Source of the DNA: Sulfitobacter sp. THAF37
GTDB lineage: Bacteria; Pseudomonadota; Alphaproteobacteria; Rhodobacterales; Rhodobacteraceae
Length of the DNA: 64,000 nucleotides
NCBI RefSeq assembly: GCF_009363555.1
Contig: NZ_CP045372.1
Location: forward strand, 1,116,001-1,180,000
Direction of reading: 5' to 3'
Positions 36,057-44,788 of this stretch are shown piece by piece (positions within the stretch are counted from its first letter, which is position 1; every line of letters begins with the position of its first letter). Under the pieces are notes generated by a model. The model ran no database searches, was not told where the DNA came from, and was given only the letters and a program-made list of their open reading frames with translations. The position numbers and the translations under genes were made by a program.

Positions 36057-36902
36057 TTAGCGTCCCGGGATTTCCTGGCGCGGCGGCGTGACTTTCCAGT
36101 TCTCGATCAGCTCCATCGCCTCGGCGGCGGTTTCGACGAAGCTGAACAGTTCGAGGTCCTCGGCCGAAATGGTTCCCGCGTCGGCCAACGCCTCCCAATT
36201 GATGATCTTTGTCCAGAATTCGCGCCCGAACAGCAGGAAGGGCACGGGTTCCATCCGGCCGGTCTGGATCAGGGTCAGCGCCTCGAACATCTCGTCCATG
36301 GTCCCGAAACCACCCGGAAACACGCAGATTGCCTTGGCCCGCATCAGGAAGTGCATCTTCCGGATCGCGAAGTAGTGGAAGTTGAAGCAGAGTTCCGGCG
36401 TCACGTATTCGTTCGGCGCCTGTTCGAAAGGCAACACGATGTTCAACCCGACCGACCGTCCGCCTGCGTCCATTGCGCCGCGGTTCCCGGCTTCCATCAC
36501 ACCGGGCCCGCCACCGGTCACGATCACGCCGTCTCGCCCGTCGCCCTGCATGGATTTCAGTGTCATCAGTCGGGCGAATTCCCGGGTCTCCTCGTAAAAC
36601 CGTGACAGCTCGGCCAATGTCTCGGTCCGGGCGCTCTGGCGTTCCGATGGGGCGGGAATGCGGGCGCCGCCGAAGAGCACGATGGTGCTGTCCACGCCTT
36701 CGGCGTCCAGCATCAGCTGCGGTTTGAGCAGCTCAAGCTGAAGCCGCACCGGGCGCAATTCCTCGCGGCACATGAAATCGTCATCGGTAAAGGCAAGACG
36801 ATAGGCAGGTGCACGGGTCTGGGCCGTATCGGGCACCGTCTCCGCCGCTCTGCGGTCGCTTGACGCATGGCGCAAGGGGTGGCGGCGGTCGTCGTCTTTC
36901 AT
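36057..36902 (-). CDS. LOG-family nucleotide 5'-phosphate phosphoribohydrolase (TIGR00730-like)
   Basis: A 281-residue Rossmann-fold protein. G-G-G-P-G-V-M-E-A near residue 115 and P-G-G-F-G-T-M-D-E near residue 190 are the LOG-family signatures, including the catalytic Arg/Glu region. Such enzymes split cytokinin riboside 5'-monophosphate or other nucleoside monophosphates to base and ribose phosphate; older annotation calls them lysine decarboxylases. The N-terminal 60 residues are longer than in short LOG proteins. The start at 36902 has GGAGAGAAAG upstream. It is divergent from dapD. Confidence 0.87.
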   Translation of the reverse strand: MKDDDRRHPLRHASSDRRAAETVPDTAQTRAPAYRLAFTDDDFMCREELRPVRLQLELLKPQLMLDAEGVDSTIVLFGGARIPAPSERQSARTETLAELSRFYEETREFARLMTLKSMQGDGRDGVIVTGGGPGVMEAGNRGAMDAGGRSVGLNIVLPFEQAPNEYVTPELCFNFHYFAIRKMHFLMRAKAICVFPGGFGTMDEMFEALTLIQTGRMEPVPFLLFGREFWTKIINWEALADAGTISAEDLELFSFVETAAEAMELIENWKVTPPRQEIPGR

Positions 36903-37070
36903 CTTTCTCTCCGGATCTGGTGGCAAGCCAGCGTGGCGCGGTTGGCCGGAAGTTGCAATGGGCCATCGGAATCGTCGAACCGGCCAGCCCCTCGATCGTC
37001 TCGGACATTGCGCGGACACCGGCGCGCAGGTATAGGCCGACAAAGTCTTTCTTCTGCAGGAGTGCGCCCG

Positions 37071-37898
37071 ATGTCCAACGCCCAGCTTGAAACTGCCATC
37101 GAAAATGCTTGGGACACCCGTGACCAGATCAATTCAGCCACCACCGGTGAGACGCGCGAGGCGATCGAGGATACGCTGAATGCACTCGACTCGGGCGAGC
37201 TGCGGGTCGCGGAGAAGCTGGAAGACGGCAACTGGCACGTGAACCAGTGGGCCAAGAAGGCCGTGCTGCTGGGGTTTCGCATCAAGGACATGGAACAGCA
37301 GGATGGCGGCCCGCAGGGCGGCGGCTGGTGGGACAAGGTCGACAGCAAGTTCAAGGGCTGGGGCGACAACCAATGGAAAGACGCCGGTTTCCGCGCCGTT
37401 CCGAACTGTGTCGTGCGCCGCTCGGCCTATATCGCGCCCGGCGTGGTGCTGATGCCGTCCTTTATCAACATCGGCGCCTATGTGGACAGCGGCACGATGG
37501 TGGACACATGGGCCACGGTCGGCTCCTGCGCACAGATCGGCAAGAACGTGCACCTGTCCGGCGGTGTTGGCATCGGCGGTGTGCTGGAACCGATGCAGGC
37601 GGGGCCGACCATCATCGAGGACAACTGCTTTATCGGGGCGCGTTCCGAAGTTGTGGAGGGTTGCATCGTCCGTGAAGGTTCTGTTCTGGGCATGGGTGTC
37701 TTCATTGGCCAGTCGACCAAGATCGTGGACCGCGAGACCGGAGAAATCATGTACGGCGAAGTGCCGTCCGGCTCTGTCGTGGTGGCGGGCACCATGCCTT
37801 CAAAGAACAACGTCAGCCTTTACTGCGCCGTCATCGTCAAGCGGGTAGATGAACGCACGCGGTCGAAAACGTCGATCAACGAGCTTCTTCGCACCTGA
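37071..37898 (+). CDS. dapD: Tetrahydrodipicolinate N-succinyltransferase
   Basis: A 275-residue left-handed beta-helix enzyme of the succinylase branch of lysine and diaminopimelate synthesis. The hexapeptide repeats run from about residue 105 to 235, including [14 protein letters not shown] and [10 protein letters not shown]. The start at 37071 has GCAGGAG upstream. The matching deacylase gene dapE lies at 42625-43770, 4.7 kb further on the same strand, with other genes in between. Confidence 0.97.
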   Translation: MSNAQLETAIENAWDTRDQINSATTGETREAIEDTLNALDSGELRVAEKLEDGNWHVNQWAKKAVLLGFRIKDMEQQDGGPQGGGWWDKVDSKFKGWGDNQWKDAGFRAVPNCVVRRSAYIAPGVVLMPSFINIGAYVDSGTMVDTWATVGSCAQIGKNVHLSGGVGIGGVLEPMQAGPTIIEDNCFIGARSEVVEGCIVREGSVLGMGVFIGQSTKIVDRETGEIMYGEVPSGSVVVAGTMPSKNNVSLYCAVIVKRVDERTRSKTSINELLRT

Positions 37899-37958
37899 TT
37901 TCGGAACCATCGGCCCGATTGCCGGTTTGTTCCTAAATTGATCAAAGGGACGAACGAC

Positions 37959-38213
37959 ATGACAGGTTTGGGCTGGATTGCATCCATCATCGTTGGCGGC
38001 ATCGCCGGTTGGCTTGCGGAAAAATTCATGAAGGGAGACCACGGGCTTCTCCTGAACATCTTCATGGGCATTGTCGGCGCGATGCTGTTCAACGCCATAC
38101 TGCTATTCATCTTCGATTCGACGCTGGGCGGCTGGATCGGACAGTTGTTTGTCGGCTTTGTGGGTGCCTGCCTGCTGATCGGCATCATCCGCGCGGTTCG
38201 CGGTCGCGGCTGA
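37959..38213 (+). CDS. GlsB/YeaQ/YmgE family membrane protein
   Basis: An 84-residue protein with three hydrophobic helices and the family features G-W-I-A-S-I-I-V-G-G-I-A-G-W-L-A and G-D-H-G-L-L-L-N-I-F-M-G-I-V-G-A. The family (formerly transglycosylase-associated) is linked to stress responses in other bacteria. GGGACG stands before the ATG at 37959. It follows dapD after 60 bases. Confidence 0.88.
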   Translation: MTGLGWIASIIVGGIAGWLAEKFMKGDHGLLLNIFMGIVGAMLFNAILLFIFDSTLGGWIGQLFVGFVGACLLIGIIRAVRGRG

Positions 38214-38271
38214 CGCGAATATGGACGCTTGACGGGGGGCAAGCCACGGGGCCTGTCATCCGTCCTCCCGG

Positions 38272-39300
38272 ATGATTTCCTCTCTTCCCCTCCCGCTTTT
38301 GCTGCTGGTCTTCGCAGCGGCAATCCTCGTTGTGGTTCTGGCTTCGGTGAAGGCAACGCAGCTTGCCGATATAATCGCGGACCGGACCCGCATGGGGGAG
38401 GCGCTGACAGGCGGATTGATCCTCGGCGGTGCCACTTCGCTTGCCGGGATCGTTGTTTCGGTGAACGCCGCGGCATCCGGCGATGCAAGCTTTGCCTTTT
38501 CAAATGCAGTCGGCGGGATCGCGGCCCAGACATTGTTCCTTGCGCTTGCAGACCTGCTGCACAAACGCGCAAATCTCGAACACGCTGCGGCGGAGCCCGC
38601 GAACCTGTTTCAGGCCGTCATGCTGATCATCCTGCTCAGCTTGCCGATCAGCGCCATGGCGGGGCCGAACCTGTCCTATTTCGGCGTTCACCCCGTTTCG
38701 GTCCTCATGTTCCTGGCTTACGTGGCGGGCACGCGACTGTCCTCCACCATCAGCGAAGAGCCGATGTGGCGGCCCGTCAAGACGCCGGAAACCCGCGAAG
38801 ACACCCCCGAAGACGACAAGGAAGCCGGTCGTTCGGCGCGTGGTCCGGCGATCAAATTTGCCGTGCTCGTGGCGCTCATGGGCTGTGGCGGCTGGGTAAT
38901 CAGCCAGGTTGGCGGCACCTTCATCACACGGTTCGCACTTTCGTCCAGTCTGGTGGGTTCGCTCATCACCGCGGTGGTGACGTCCCTGCCCGAACTGGTG
39001 ACAACGCTGGTCGCGGTGCGGCGCGGCGCGCTGCAACTGGCAGTCGGGGGCATCATCGGCGGGAATACCTTTGACACCCTGTTTCTCGTGGCCTCGGATA
39101 TCGCCTACCGCGACGGGTCGATCTTTCACGCCGTCGCGCTGCATGACCTGTATTGGCTGGCGACGGGTCTGATGATGACTGCTGTTCTGTTGGGCGGGCT
39201 GATCCTGCGCCAGCGGGCAGGGCCGGCGCGGATCGGGATTGAAAGCGTCCTGATCATGGCGATCTACACAACGGCCCTGGTCGTCGAGGTCACGGCTTGA
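38272..39300 (+). CDS. Sodium/calcium exchanger family protein
   Basis: A 342-residue membrane protein with ten or eleven hydrophobic helices in two halves. The second half carries the alpha-repeat T-S-L-P-E-L-V-T-T and G-G-N-T-F-D of the CaCA family. The first half has a weaker repeat (G-A-T-S-L-A-G-I-V-V-S and N-A-V-G-G-I-A-A-Q-T), lacking the acidic residue seen in the second, so ion selectivity may differ. A polar loop near residues 165-200 links the halves. It starts 58 bases after the GlsB-like gene. Confidence 0.82.
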   Translation: MISSLPLPLLLLVFAAAILVVVLASVKATQLADIIADRTRMGEALTGGLILGGATSLAGIVVSVNAAASGDASFAFSNAVGGIAAQTLFLALADLLHKRANLEHAAAEPANLFQAVMLIILLSLPISAMAGPNLSYFGVHPVSVLMFLAYVAGTRLSSTISEEPMWRPVKTPETREDTPEDDKEAGRSARGPAIKFAVLVALMGCGGWVISQVGGTFITRFALSSSLVGSLITAVVTSLPELVTTLVAVRRGALQLAVGGIIGGNTFDTLFLVASDIAYRDGSIFHAVALHDLYWLATGLMMTAVLLGGLILRQRAGPARIGIESVLIMAIYTTALVVEVTA

Positions 39301-39331
39301 CAATGGTCCCGCCGCTCCGCCAATTGCGCGC

Positions 39332-39658
39332 ATGGCAAAGAATGGTCCAAGCAAGCAGCAGGTCTATACCCTATTGGTCGAAATCGGCCGCAAGGAAGGC
39401 GACGGCCTGCCTGACAAGGCGACGGGCGCGGCGCTGATGTGCTTTGCCTCCGGCGTTGACGAGGCCGAAGCGGTGCGCGAAACCGTCGCGATCCTCAAGC
39501 AGGCTGATACCAATCCGCTGGACGTGACGGGCTACGGCACGCTTGCCGAGCGCGAGGCAGAGGGTCACGAGATCGACGCGGAAGAGCGTGCGCTGATGAC
39601 CCGTGCGCTGGAAGAGAATTCGGTCATTGTGGCGCAGATGACCCCGTTTTTCGATTAG
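39332..39658 (+). CDS. Hypothetical protein, 108 residues
   Basis: A soluble, mostly helical 108-residue protein with a high share of Glu and Ala. E-A-E-A-V-R-E-T-V-A-I-L-K-Q-A and R-E-A-E-G-H-E-I-D-A-E-E-R-A-L form likely helices. I do not recognise the family. It starts 31 bases after the exchanger gene on the same strand and is convergent with the Hint-domain pair. Confidence 0.7.
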   Translation: MAKNGPSKQQVYTLLVEIGRKEGDGLPDKATGAALMCFASGVDEAEAVRETVAILKQADTNPLDVTGYGTLAEREAEGHEIDAEERALMTRALEENSVIVAQMTPFFD

Positions 39659-39670
39659 CAACGTAACCGA

Positions 39671-40765
39671 TCACGCAGCGCGCTGGCGGGCCAGATGAAT
39701 GGCATCATGCCATTTCAACACGTGATGCGCGGGTTTGCCGTGTTCCGGCAGGCTGTTGCGGTCCAGCTGTTGAAGGAGGCTGGCGTGCATATGCTGGCCG
39801 TTACGGCGAATGCGCCCGATGTAGAGGCTCTCCAGCGCGGTGCCTGCAGCGATCAGCGTTTCGTGACTGGGCAGCAGCAGCTGGGTGTAGCTGATCGTAG
39901 GCCCACAGGGTTCATCCATGGCGGCAAACCCGTTGACGAGATGCCGGGCAGGCACGAGCACCGCTTCCTGACCAAACAGATATTCAACCTCCGGCCCGTC
40001 GATGAGCAATCGCTGGTCGGGTGATACAACGATATCCTGCTGCAAACCGAAATAGGGCGCACGCAGGCGAACCGGTCGATAGCTGCCGCGCGCCGGTACA
40101 GTGCGGCTTATGCTGTGCAGCACCGGCACCACACCCGCCCCACGCGTCAGGACGGTATCGCCCCGTTGCAGCGTGACGGCTGGTTTGTAGCCCCAGGGCG
40201 TCGCGAGGGGCGTACCCGGCAGCAGGCTGGGCATCGGGCCGGTGGGTTCGATCCGGTCCGACAGCGCGGCAAAAATCATGTCAGGCGCGAAAGTGCTCCC
40301 GCCTGTGCCCAGCATCAGGTGGCGAACGTCCTCCAGCGACAGGGGATGCGGGTTCTCGACATAGACGCTTGTCAGGGTCGTGTCCTCGGGCTGCTCCAGC
40401 GTCAGTCGGCCCCATTTGGCGCAGCTGTCCCAGGAATAGGTGATGCGGACGACATCGGTGCGCCCGGCATCCTTGCGCTGAATCGCTGCGTGAGCAATCG
40501 ACTTGCCCTGCACCTGAACCATGGCGATGCCACCGCCCGGGATCGCCTGGAAGGTCAGGCTTCGCTGCCAGGGAAAAGTCGTGTTGTGCCCAAACAAGAG
40601 CTGCGGTCGACCGTCCGCCGAAAGCCGGGTTTCGAAAACGATTGAGCCACGGGTCAGCAGGCTGCGCGGATCATCTGCGATACACGCCTCTTGCTGCTTG
40701 TCACTACCAAGACCCCGAACGGAGAAGCGGCGCTCGTCATGATCGCAAAGTGCCAGCCAGGTCAT
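39671..40765 (-). CDS. Hint-domain protein with altered active site
   Basis: A 364-residue protein. Residues about 40-170 look like a concanavalin-type beta domain; residues about 179-320 form a Hint (hedgehog/intein) domain. Compared with the Hint domain of the gene upstream, P-C-F-V-A-G-T becomes P-S-L-L-P-G-T, so the nucleophile Cys is S180. V-S-P-L-H-R-V-L-I becomes V-S-P-D-Q-R-L-L-I, so the block His is Q251. The later His (H301) is kept. Self-cleavage at a Cys is therefore unlikely, though Ser might act. No signal peptide is seen. Its start is two bases after the stop of the upstream gene. Confidence 0.8.
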   Translation of the reverse strand: MTWLALCDHDERRFSVRGLGSDKQQEACIADDPRSLLTRGSIVFETRLSADGRPQLLFGHNTTFPWQRSLTFQAIPGGGIAMVQVQGKSIAHAAIQRKDAGRTDVVRITYSWDSCAKWGRLTLEQPEDTTLTSVYVENPHPLSLEDVRHLMLGTGGSTFAPDMIFAALSDRIEPTGPMPSLLPGTPLATPWGYKPAVTLQRGDTVLTRGAGVVPVLHSISRTVPARGSYRPVRLRAPYFGLQQDIVVSPDQRLLIDGPEVEYLFGQEAVLVPARHLVNGFAAMDEPCGPTISYTQLLLPSHETLIAAGTALESLYIGRIRRNGQHMHASLLQQLDRNSLPEHGKPAHHVLKWHDAIHLARQRAA

Positions 40766-40766
40766 G

Positions 40767-42347
40767 TCATGCCGCCTTTGACGCGCGAAGCAGGTTGGCC
40801 TCGAACCGCTTGAGGGTGCGCCGCGCGGCTGGGGGATAACCTGCGCCCGTGTCGGGGTCGATCTCGGGGAACAGGGCACAGATCTCGTTAACGATCTCCT
40901 GCTCGAAACTGCGTTTGGTCTGAGGGCCGGGCAGAAAGCTCTCGGTTTCGAGCCCTTCGGAAAAGACGACCTGGTGCCGGTCGAACAACAGATGGACATA
41001 GGTCACGTCCCCCCCGGTGCGGCGTGTCACTGACCGATCGTTGACCAGATCCCGTGCCGCAACCAGCACTTCGGCCTCTCCGAACAGCAGTTCGGCCAGG
41101 TTGTCCCGGATCAGCACGCGGTGCAGGGGTGACACCAGCAGGTCACGATGCGTGCCGAAAGTGTTGGAGCGGATGTGGATCGGCGCAAACTCAGCCTCGG
41201 CCGGAACTGTGCGTGTGCCGCGCCAGCGTAGCGGCTGGGGGCCGTCATCCTTGGTCAGCACGAGGTCGCCGGGCTGCAGGCTCTCCGCCGGGCGTTCCCC
41301 GTCCGGCGTGGCGATCAGGGTACCGGCCACAAAGCAGGGTACGCCCGTGGCATTGACGAAGCCGACATCGGTGTTGATGCCGTTGTCTATGGTGTAGGTA
41401 AAGTTGAAGTTCTCGACATCGCCGTCACCGGTGACGGTGAATGTCCCGTTGGCGTTCAGGCGCACGGTCTGGCCGGTGGGTAGGGTGATGGTATCACCCG
41501 CACTGACGGCGGCCCCGTTGATGTGCGTGATGGTCAACGTCCCGCCGCCATCGTTGATGTCATTGCCCAGCACGTCGATCTCGCGTTCGCCATCGGGGAA
41601 CAGGTCGACATTGTCGGACATTGCGATCAGGTCGGTCTGAATCGAGTTTCCGGCGATCAGGAGGTTGGAATCGTAGTTGCTGTCCGAGACGTCTGCTATT
41701 GCAAGGCGAAGCGAGTTCACGACGCCGGGGTTGACGTACATCGTCAATGTCAAGGTGATCGTGAAGCCGTCCATCTCGGTGTTGAACTGGTCGGCCTGGT
41801 TGTTCACGTACATGTTGATGTTGTTGGCGGTGTTCACGTTGCCGGGATCCACGTCGCCGTTGCCAACGTCCATCGGCACCAGTGAACCGTTGACCCAGAC
41901 ACCGACAAAATCTTGATAGATGGAGTTTTCGAACTCGGGGTATTCCTCGGACGAGAAGATGAACTGCATGGTCATCACGCTGTTGTCCGGAATGAAATCG
42001 ACATCCAGTGTGGCTGCGTCATAGGTTCGGGCGCCCGCCACGCTGTTGTAGGGTCCGTAGTTATTCGTTCCCGATGTATTCGTGGAGGTATTGGTGTTCT
42101 GGTTCGACTGGCCGCTGGAATTGGTGAAATCCTGCGCATTGCCCGTGGAGAGGATCACGCCGCTGTCGCCCGGGGTGACACCGGGTGCTATGTTGTCGCC
42201 GCCGCTGTAGGTGCCCGCGCTGTCGATATCGCCGTAGTAGGTCGCGCCGACGACTGTCACCCCGTTGCCGAAGATGGTCTGCGCCATATCCGTGGCGGTG
42301 GTGCCTTCACGGACCGTTTCGATGGGAAGTTCTGATGCTGCTACCAC
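40767..42347 (-). CDS. Choice-of-anchor-L plus Hint domain protein
   Basis: A 526-residue protein starting at GTG. Residues about 15-250 contain the pattern T-D-M-A-Q-T-I-F-G-N-G-V-T-V-V-G-A and F-I-F-S-S-E-E-Y-P-E-F typical of choice-of-anchor-L beta domains. Residues 255-335 look like a cadherin-like or Ig-like repeat. Residues about 337-475 form a Hint domain with C338 in P-C-F-V-A-G-T and H409 in V-S-P-L-H-R-V-L-I. There is no N-terminal signal peptide; such proteins are thought to leave by type I secretion. An in-frame GTG at 42380 would add 11 basic residues and is less likely. Confidence 0.82.
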   Translation of the reverse strand: MVAASELPIETVREGTTATDMAQTIFGNGVTVVGATYYGDIDSAGTYSGGDNIAPGVTPGDSGVILSTGNAQDFTNSSGQSNQNTNTSTNTSGTNNYGPYNSVAGARTYDAATLDVDFIPDNSVMTMQFIFSSEEYPEFENSIYQDFVGVWVNGSLVPMDVGNGDVDPGNVNTANNINMYVNNQADQFNTEMDGFTITLTLTMYVNPGVVNSLRLAIADVSDSNYDSNLLIAGNSIQTDLIAMSDNVDLFPDGEREIDVLGNDINDGGGTLTITHINGAAVSAGDTITLPTGQTVRLNANGTFTVTGDGDVENFNFTYTIDNGINTDVGFVNATGVPCFVAGTLIATPDGERPAESLQPGDLVLTKDDGPQPLRWRGTRTVPAEAEFAPIHIRSNTFGTHRDLLVSPLHRVLIRDNLAELLFGEAEVLVAARDLVNDRSVTRRTGGDVTYVHLLFDRHQVVFSEGLETESFLPGPQTKRSFEQEIVNEICALFPEIDPDTGAGYPPAARRTLKRFEANLLRASKAA

Positions 42348-42494
42348 GCCTCTGCCTCTGCTCTTGGGTCGAGGCGGCACTGGTCAGCACGGCACGGAAA
42401 TAGCCCGCGCGGTTCGGAAAAACGGATGCAGATCTGGACCTGTTTTCAGGTGCTCGGTCCTGCGATTGCTGCTGATGCCCTGCCTCGGGTCATA

Positions 42495-42512
42495 TTATTG
42501 CCACAACAATAA
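42495..42512. promoter_or_regulatory. Inverted repeat TTATTG-N6-CAATAA, candidate operator
   Basis: TTATTG (42495-42500) and CAATAA (42507-42512) form a perfect six-base inverted repeat with a six-base spacer, about 150 bases ahead of the Hint-protein gene and 113 ahead of dapE. A TTAA-N7-GTAAC box (42532-42547), close to the CtrA consensus TTAA-N7-TTAAC, lies next to it. Confidence 0.4.
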
Positions 42513-42624
42513 CACTATTCGCGCGAGGCTGTTAAGCATTTCGTAACCCGCACCCCTTGGCACCGCGCCTTTTTGGCCACAAAAAGACCTGGCCAAGGAT
42601 GGAATGCCGCGAAAGGACACGAGA

Positions 42625-43770
42625 ATGCCCGGGACAGACCCTGTCGATCTGACTGCACGGCTGGTGCGCTGCGCCTCTGTCACCCCCGCCGACGATGGCG
42701 CGTTGGAGATCATAAACGAGATGCTGTCGCGGGCGGGGTTCGACTGTGTCTGGGTGGAACGGGGCGGCATCCGCAATCTCTTTGCGCGGTGGGGGCGCAA
42801 GGGCAACGGCAAGGCGTTCGGCTTTAACGGCCATACTGACGTTGTGCCCGTGGGCAACTCCGACGACTGGACCATGCCCCCTTTTGGTGCCGAAATCAGG
42901 GACGGGATCATGTATGGCCGTGGCACAACGGATATGAAATCCGGGGTGGCGGCCTTTGTCACCGCCGCGATCGACTTTGTGCAGGCGGCGCCGCCAGACG
43001 GGTCAGTCGTATTGACCATCACGGGCGACGAGGAAGGCGAGAGTGTGGATGGCACCGCCGCGTTGCTGGACCATATGGCTGCGCAGGGTGAGCGCATGGA
43101 CGTCTGCCTGGTGGGCGAGCCGACCTGCCCGGAACGGATGGGCGACATGATCAAGATCGGCAGGCGCGGGTCGATGACAGCATGGTTCGAGGTCATTGGC
43201 ACCCAGGGCCATTCCGCCTATCCCCACCGGGCCAACAATCCGCTTCCGGCGATGATGCGGCTGATGGACCGGCTGGCCAGCCATACGTTGGACGCGGGCA
43301 CCGATCATTTCGACCCCTCCACATTGGCCATTGTGACGGTAGATACAGGCAACCCGGTCACCAATGTGATCCCGCGAAGCTGCTCTGCGGCGGTGAACAT
43401 CCGTTTCAACGATCGCCATAGCGGCGCCAGCCTGACAGAGTGGCTGGAAAATGAGGTGTCTCAGGTGCGCGATGCCTACGGTGTGGAAATCAAGCTGAGG
43501 ATCAAGGTGTCCGGCGAAAGCTTCATTACGCCACCGGGTGCATTGTCTGCCCTCGTGTCAGCTGCGGTCGAGGCGGAAACCGGCGTCAAACCCGAGCTGT
43601 CGACGACAGGCGGCACCTCCGACGCCCGCTTCATCAAGGCGCATTGCCCCGTGGTTGAGTTCGGCCTTGTCGGTCAGTCCATGCACCAGGTCGATGAACA
43701 TGTCGCTATTGAGCAGATCCACCAGCTCAAGGCGATCTACGGCCGCATACTGAGGGACTACTTCGCATGA
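42625..43770 (+). CDS. dapE: Succinyl-diaminopimelate desuccinylase
   Basis: A 381-residue M20-family zinc enzyme of lysine and diaminopimelate synthesis. G-H-T-D-V-V-P carries the first zinc His and the adjacent catalytic Asp, [11 protein letters not shown] the bridging Asp, G-D-E-E-G-E-S the catalytic Glu pair, and [11 protein letters not shown] the C-terminal site. The ATG at 42625 has AAAGGACACGAGA in front; an in-frame ATG at 42604 has none. It overlaps the GNAT gene by four bases. Confidence 0.97.
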   Translation: MPGTDPVDLTARLVRCASVTPADDGALEIINEMLSRAGFDCVWVERGGIRNLFARWGRKGNGKAFGFNGHTDVVPVGNSDDWTMPPFGAEIRDGIMYGRGTTDMKSGVAAFVTAAIDFVQAAPPDGSVVLTITGDEEGESVDGTAALLDHMAAQGERMDVCLVGEPTCPERMGDMIKIGRRGSMTAWFEVIGTQGHSAYPHRANNPLPAMMRLMDRLASHTLDAGTDHFDPSTLAIVTVDTGNPVTNVIPRSCSAAVNIRFNDRHSGASLTEWLENEVSQVRDAYGVEIKLRIKVSGESFITPPGALSALVSAAVEAETGVKPELSTTGGTSDARFIKAHCPVVEFGLVGQSMHQVDEHVAIEQIHQLKAIYGRILRDYFA

Positions 43771-44183
43771 CAGTGACTGTTGCCCCGACAGAAGACCTGG
43801 AAACCTGCCTGAATCTGCGGCGTATCGTCTTCATGGACGAACAGGGTGTGAGCGAGGCGGAAGAGATTGATGGGCTGGACGAAGACTGCCTGCATCTGCT
43901 GGCGCGCGAAGGCGACCTTCCGGTGGGCACCGCCCGCGTCTATTTTGACCAGGACATCGCAAAGATCGGGCGTGTCTGCGTGCTGAAGTCCCATCGCGGC
44001 ACCGGATTGGGCGCTGCCCTGATCCGGGCGGCACTGGCAGCATCCGAGGGCCGCGCCGTGCGGGCAAAGCTGGGGGCGCAGACCCACGCGCTGGGCTTTT
44101 ATCGGACCCTGGGGTTCATTCCGGTCGGGCCCGTCTATGACGACGCCGGTATTCCGCACCGTGACATGGTGCGCGCGCTTTGA
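43767..44183 (+). CDS. GNAT family acetyltransferase
   Basis: A 138-residue protein with the acetyl-CoA pyrophosphate-binding loop [10 protein letters not shown] near residues 77-86. The opening ([14 protein letters not shown]) is like the ElaA-type branch of GNAT proteins. Substrate is unknown. It sits in a chain of overlapping genes dapE-GNAT-glycosyltransferase-rnr, each overlap being four bases, so all four are probably translated as one unit. Confidence 0.88.
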   Translation: MTVTVAPTEDLETCLNLRRIVFMDEQGVSEAEEIDGLDEDCLHLLAREGDLPVGTARVYFDQDIAKIGRVCVLKSHRGTGLGAALIRAALAASEGRAVRAKLGAQTHALGFYRTLGFIPVGPVYDDAGIPHRDMVRAL

Positions 44184-44788
44184 GGCGGACACTGATTGTC
44201 ATGGTGAAGGAGCCGCGACCGGGTCGGGTCAAGACGCGGCTGGGCAGGGACATCGGCATGACGGCGGCGGCGTGGTGGTTCAGACATCAGACCGCCAGCC
44301 TGCTCAGACGTCTGAGGGACCCGCGGTGGCGGCTGGTCATTGCGATTTCTCCAGATATGGAAGGGCTGCACAGCCGGGTCTGGCCTGCGGACCTGCGGCG
44401 TTTGCCGCAAGGGCGGGGCGACTTGGGTGCGCGGATGGCGCGGATGTTGCGCACGGTCCATGATGGCCACGCCTGTCTGATCGGTGCGGATATTCCGGGC
44501 GTGCGCCCTGCGCATATCGCCAGGGCATTTGCCCGATTGGGAGAACACGACGCGGTGTTCGGTCCCGCCCCGGACGGTGGCTTCTGGCTGGTCGGTCTGA
44601 AACGACCCGCCCGCCCGCCTGCCGGATTCTTTCTCACCGTGCGCTGGTCAACGGCTGACGCGCTGTCCGACAGTGTCGCGACCCTCCCGGATCACCGGAT
44701 CGCGCTGTGCGATACTCTAAGAGACGTGGATACGGCGGACGATTTGACCATGACGTCCGGAGGGTCGCGTGCTAGCTCAGGGGGATGA
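44180..44788 (+). CDS. DUF2064 / TIGR04282-type glycosyltransferase
   Basis: A 202-residue protein of the GT-A-like DUF2064 family. V-M-V-K-E-P-R-P-G-R-V-K-T-R-L-G (residues 7-22) is the nucleotide-sugar binding N-terminus, L-I-G-A-D-I-P-G matches the D-x-D-like part, and G-P-A-P-D-G-G-F-W-L the family active-site loop. The start is a TTG that overlaps the GNAT stop as TTGA; an ATG at 44201 is the alternative. TIGR04282 members are annotated as arsenosugar-related transferases, but no arsenic genes are nearby, so the substrate is open. Confidence 0.8.
   Translation: MRRTLIVMVKEPRPGRVKTRLGRDIGMTAAAWWFRHQTASLLRRLRDPRWRLVIAISPDMEGLHSRVWPADLRRLPQGRGDLGARMARMLRTVHDGHACLIGADIPGVRPAHIARAFARLGEHDAVFGPAPDGGFWLVGLKRPARPPAGFFLTVRWSTADALSDSVATLPDHRIALCDTLRDVDTADDLTMTSGGSRASSGG

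Noticed and set aside
42348..42380. Upstream GTG start (42380) for the choice-of-anchor-L gene
   Set aside because: It would add a short basic stretch (P-R-P-K-S-R-G-R-G) unlike the family, and GAGGCAGAGGC sits better in front of 42347.
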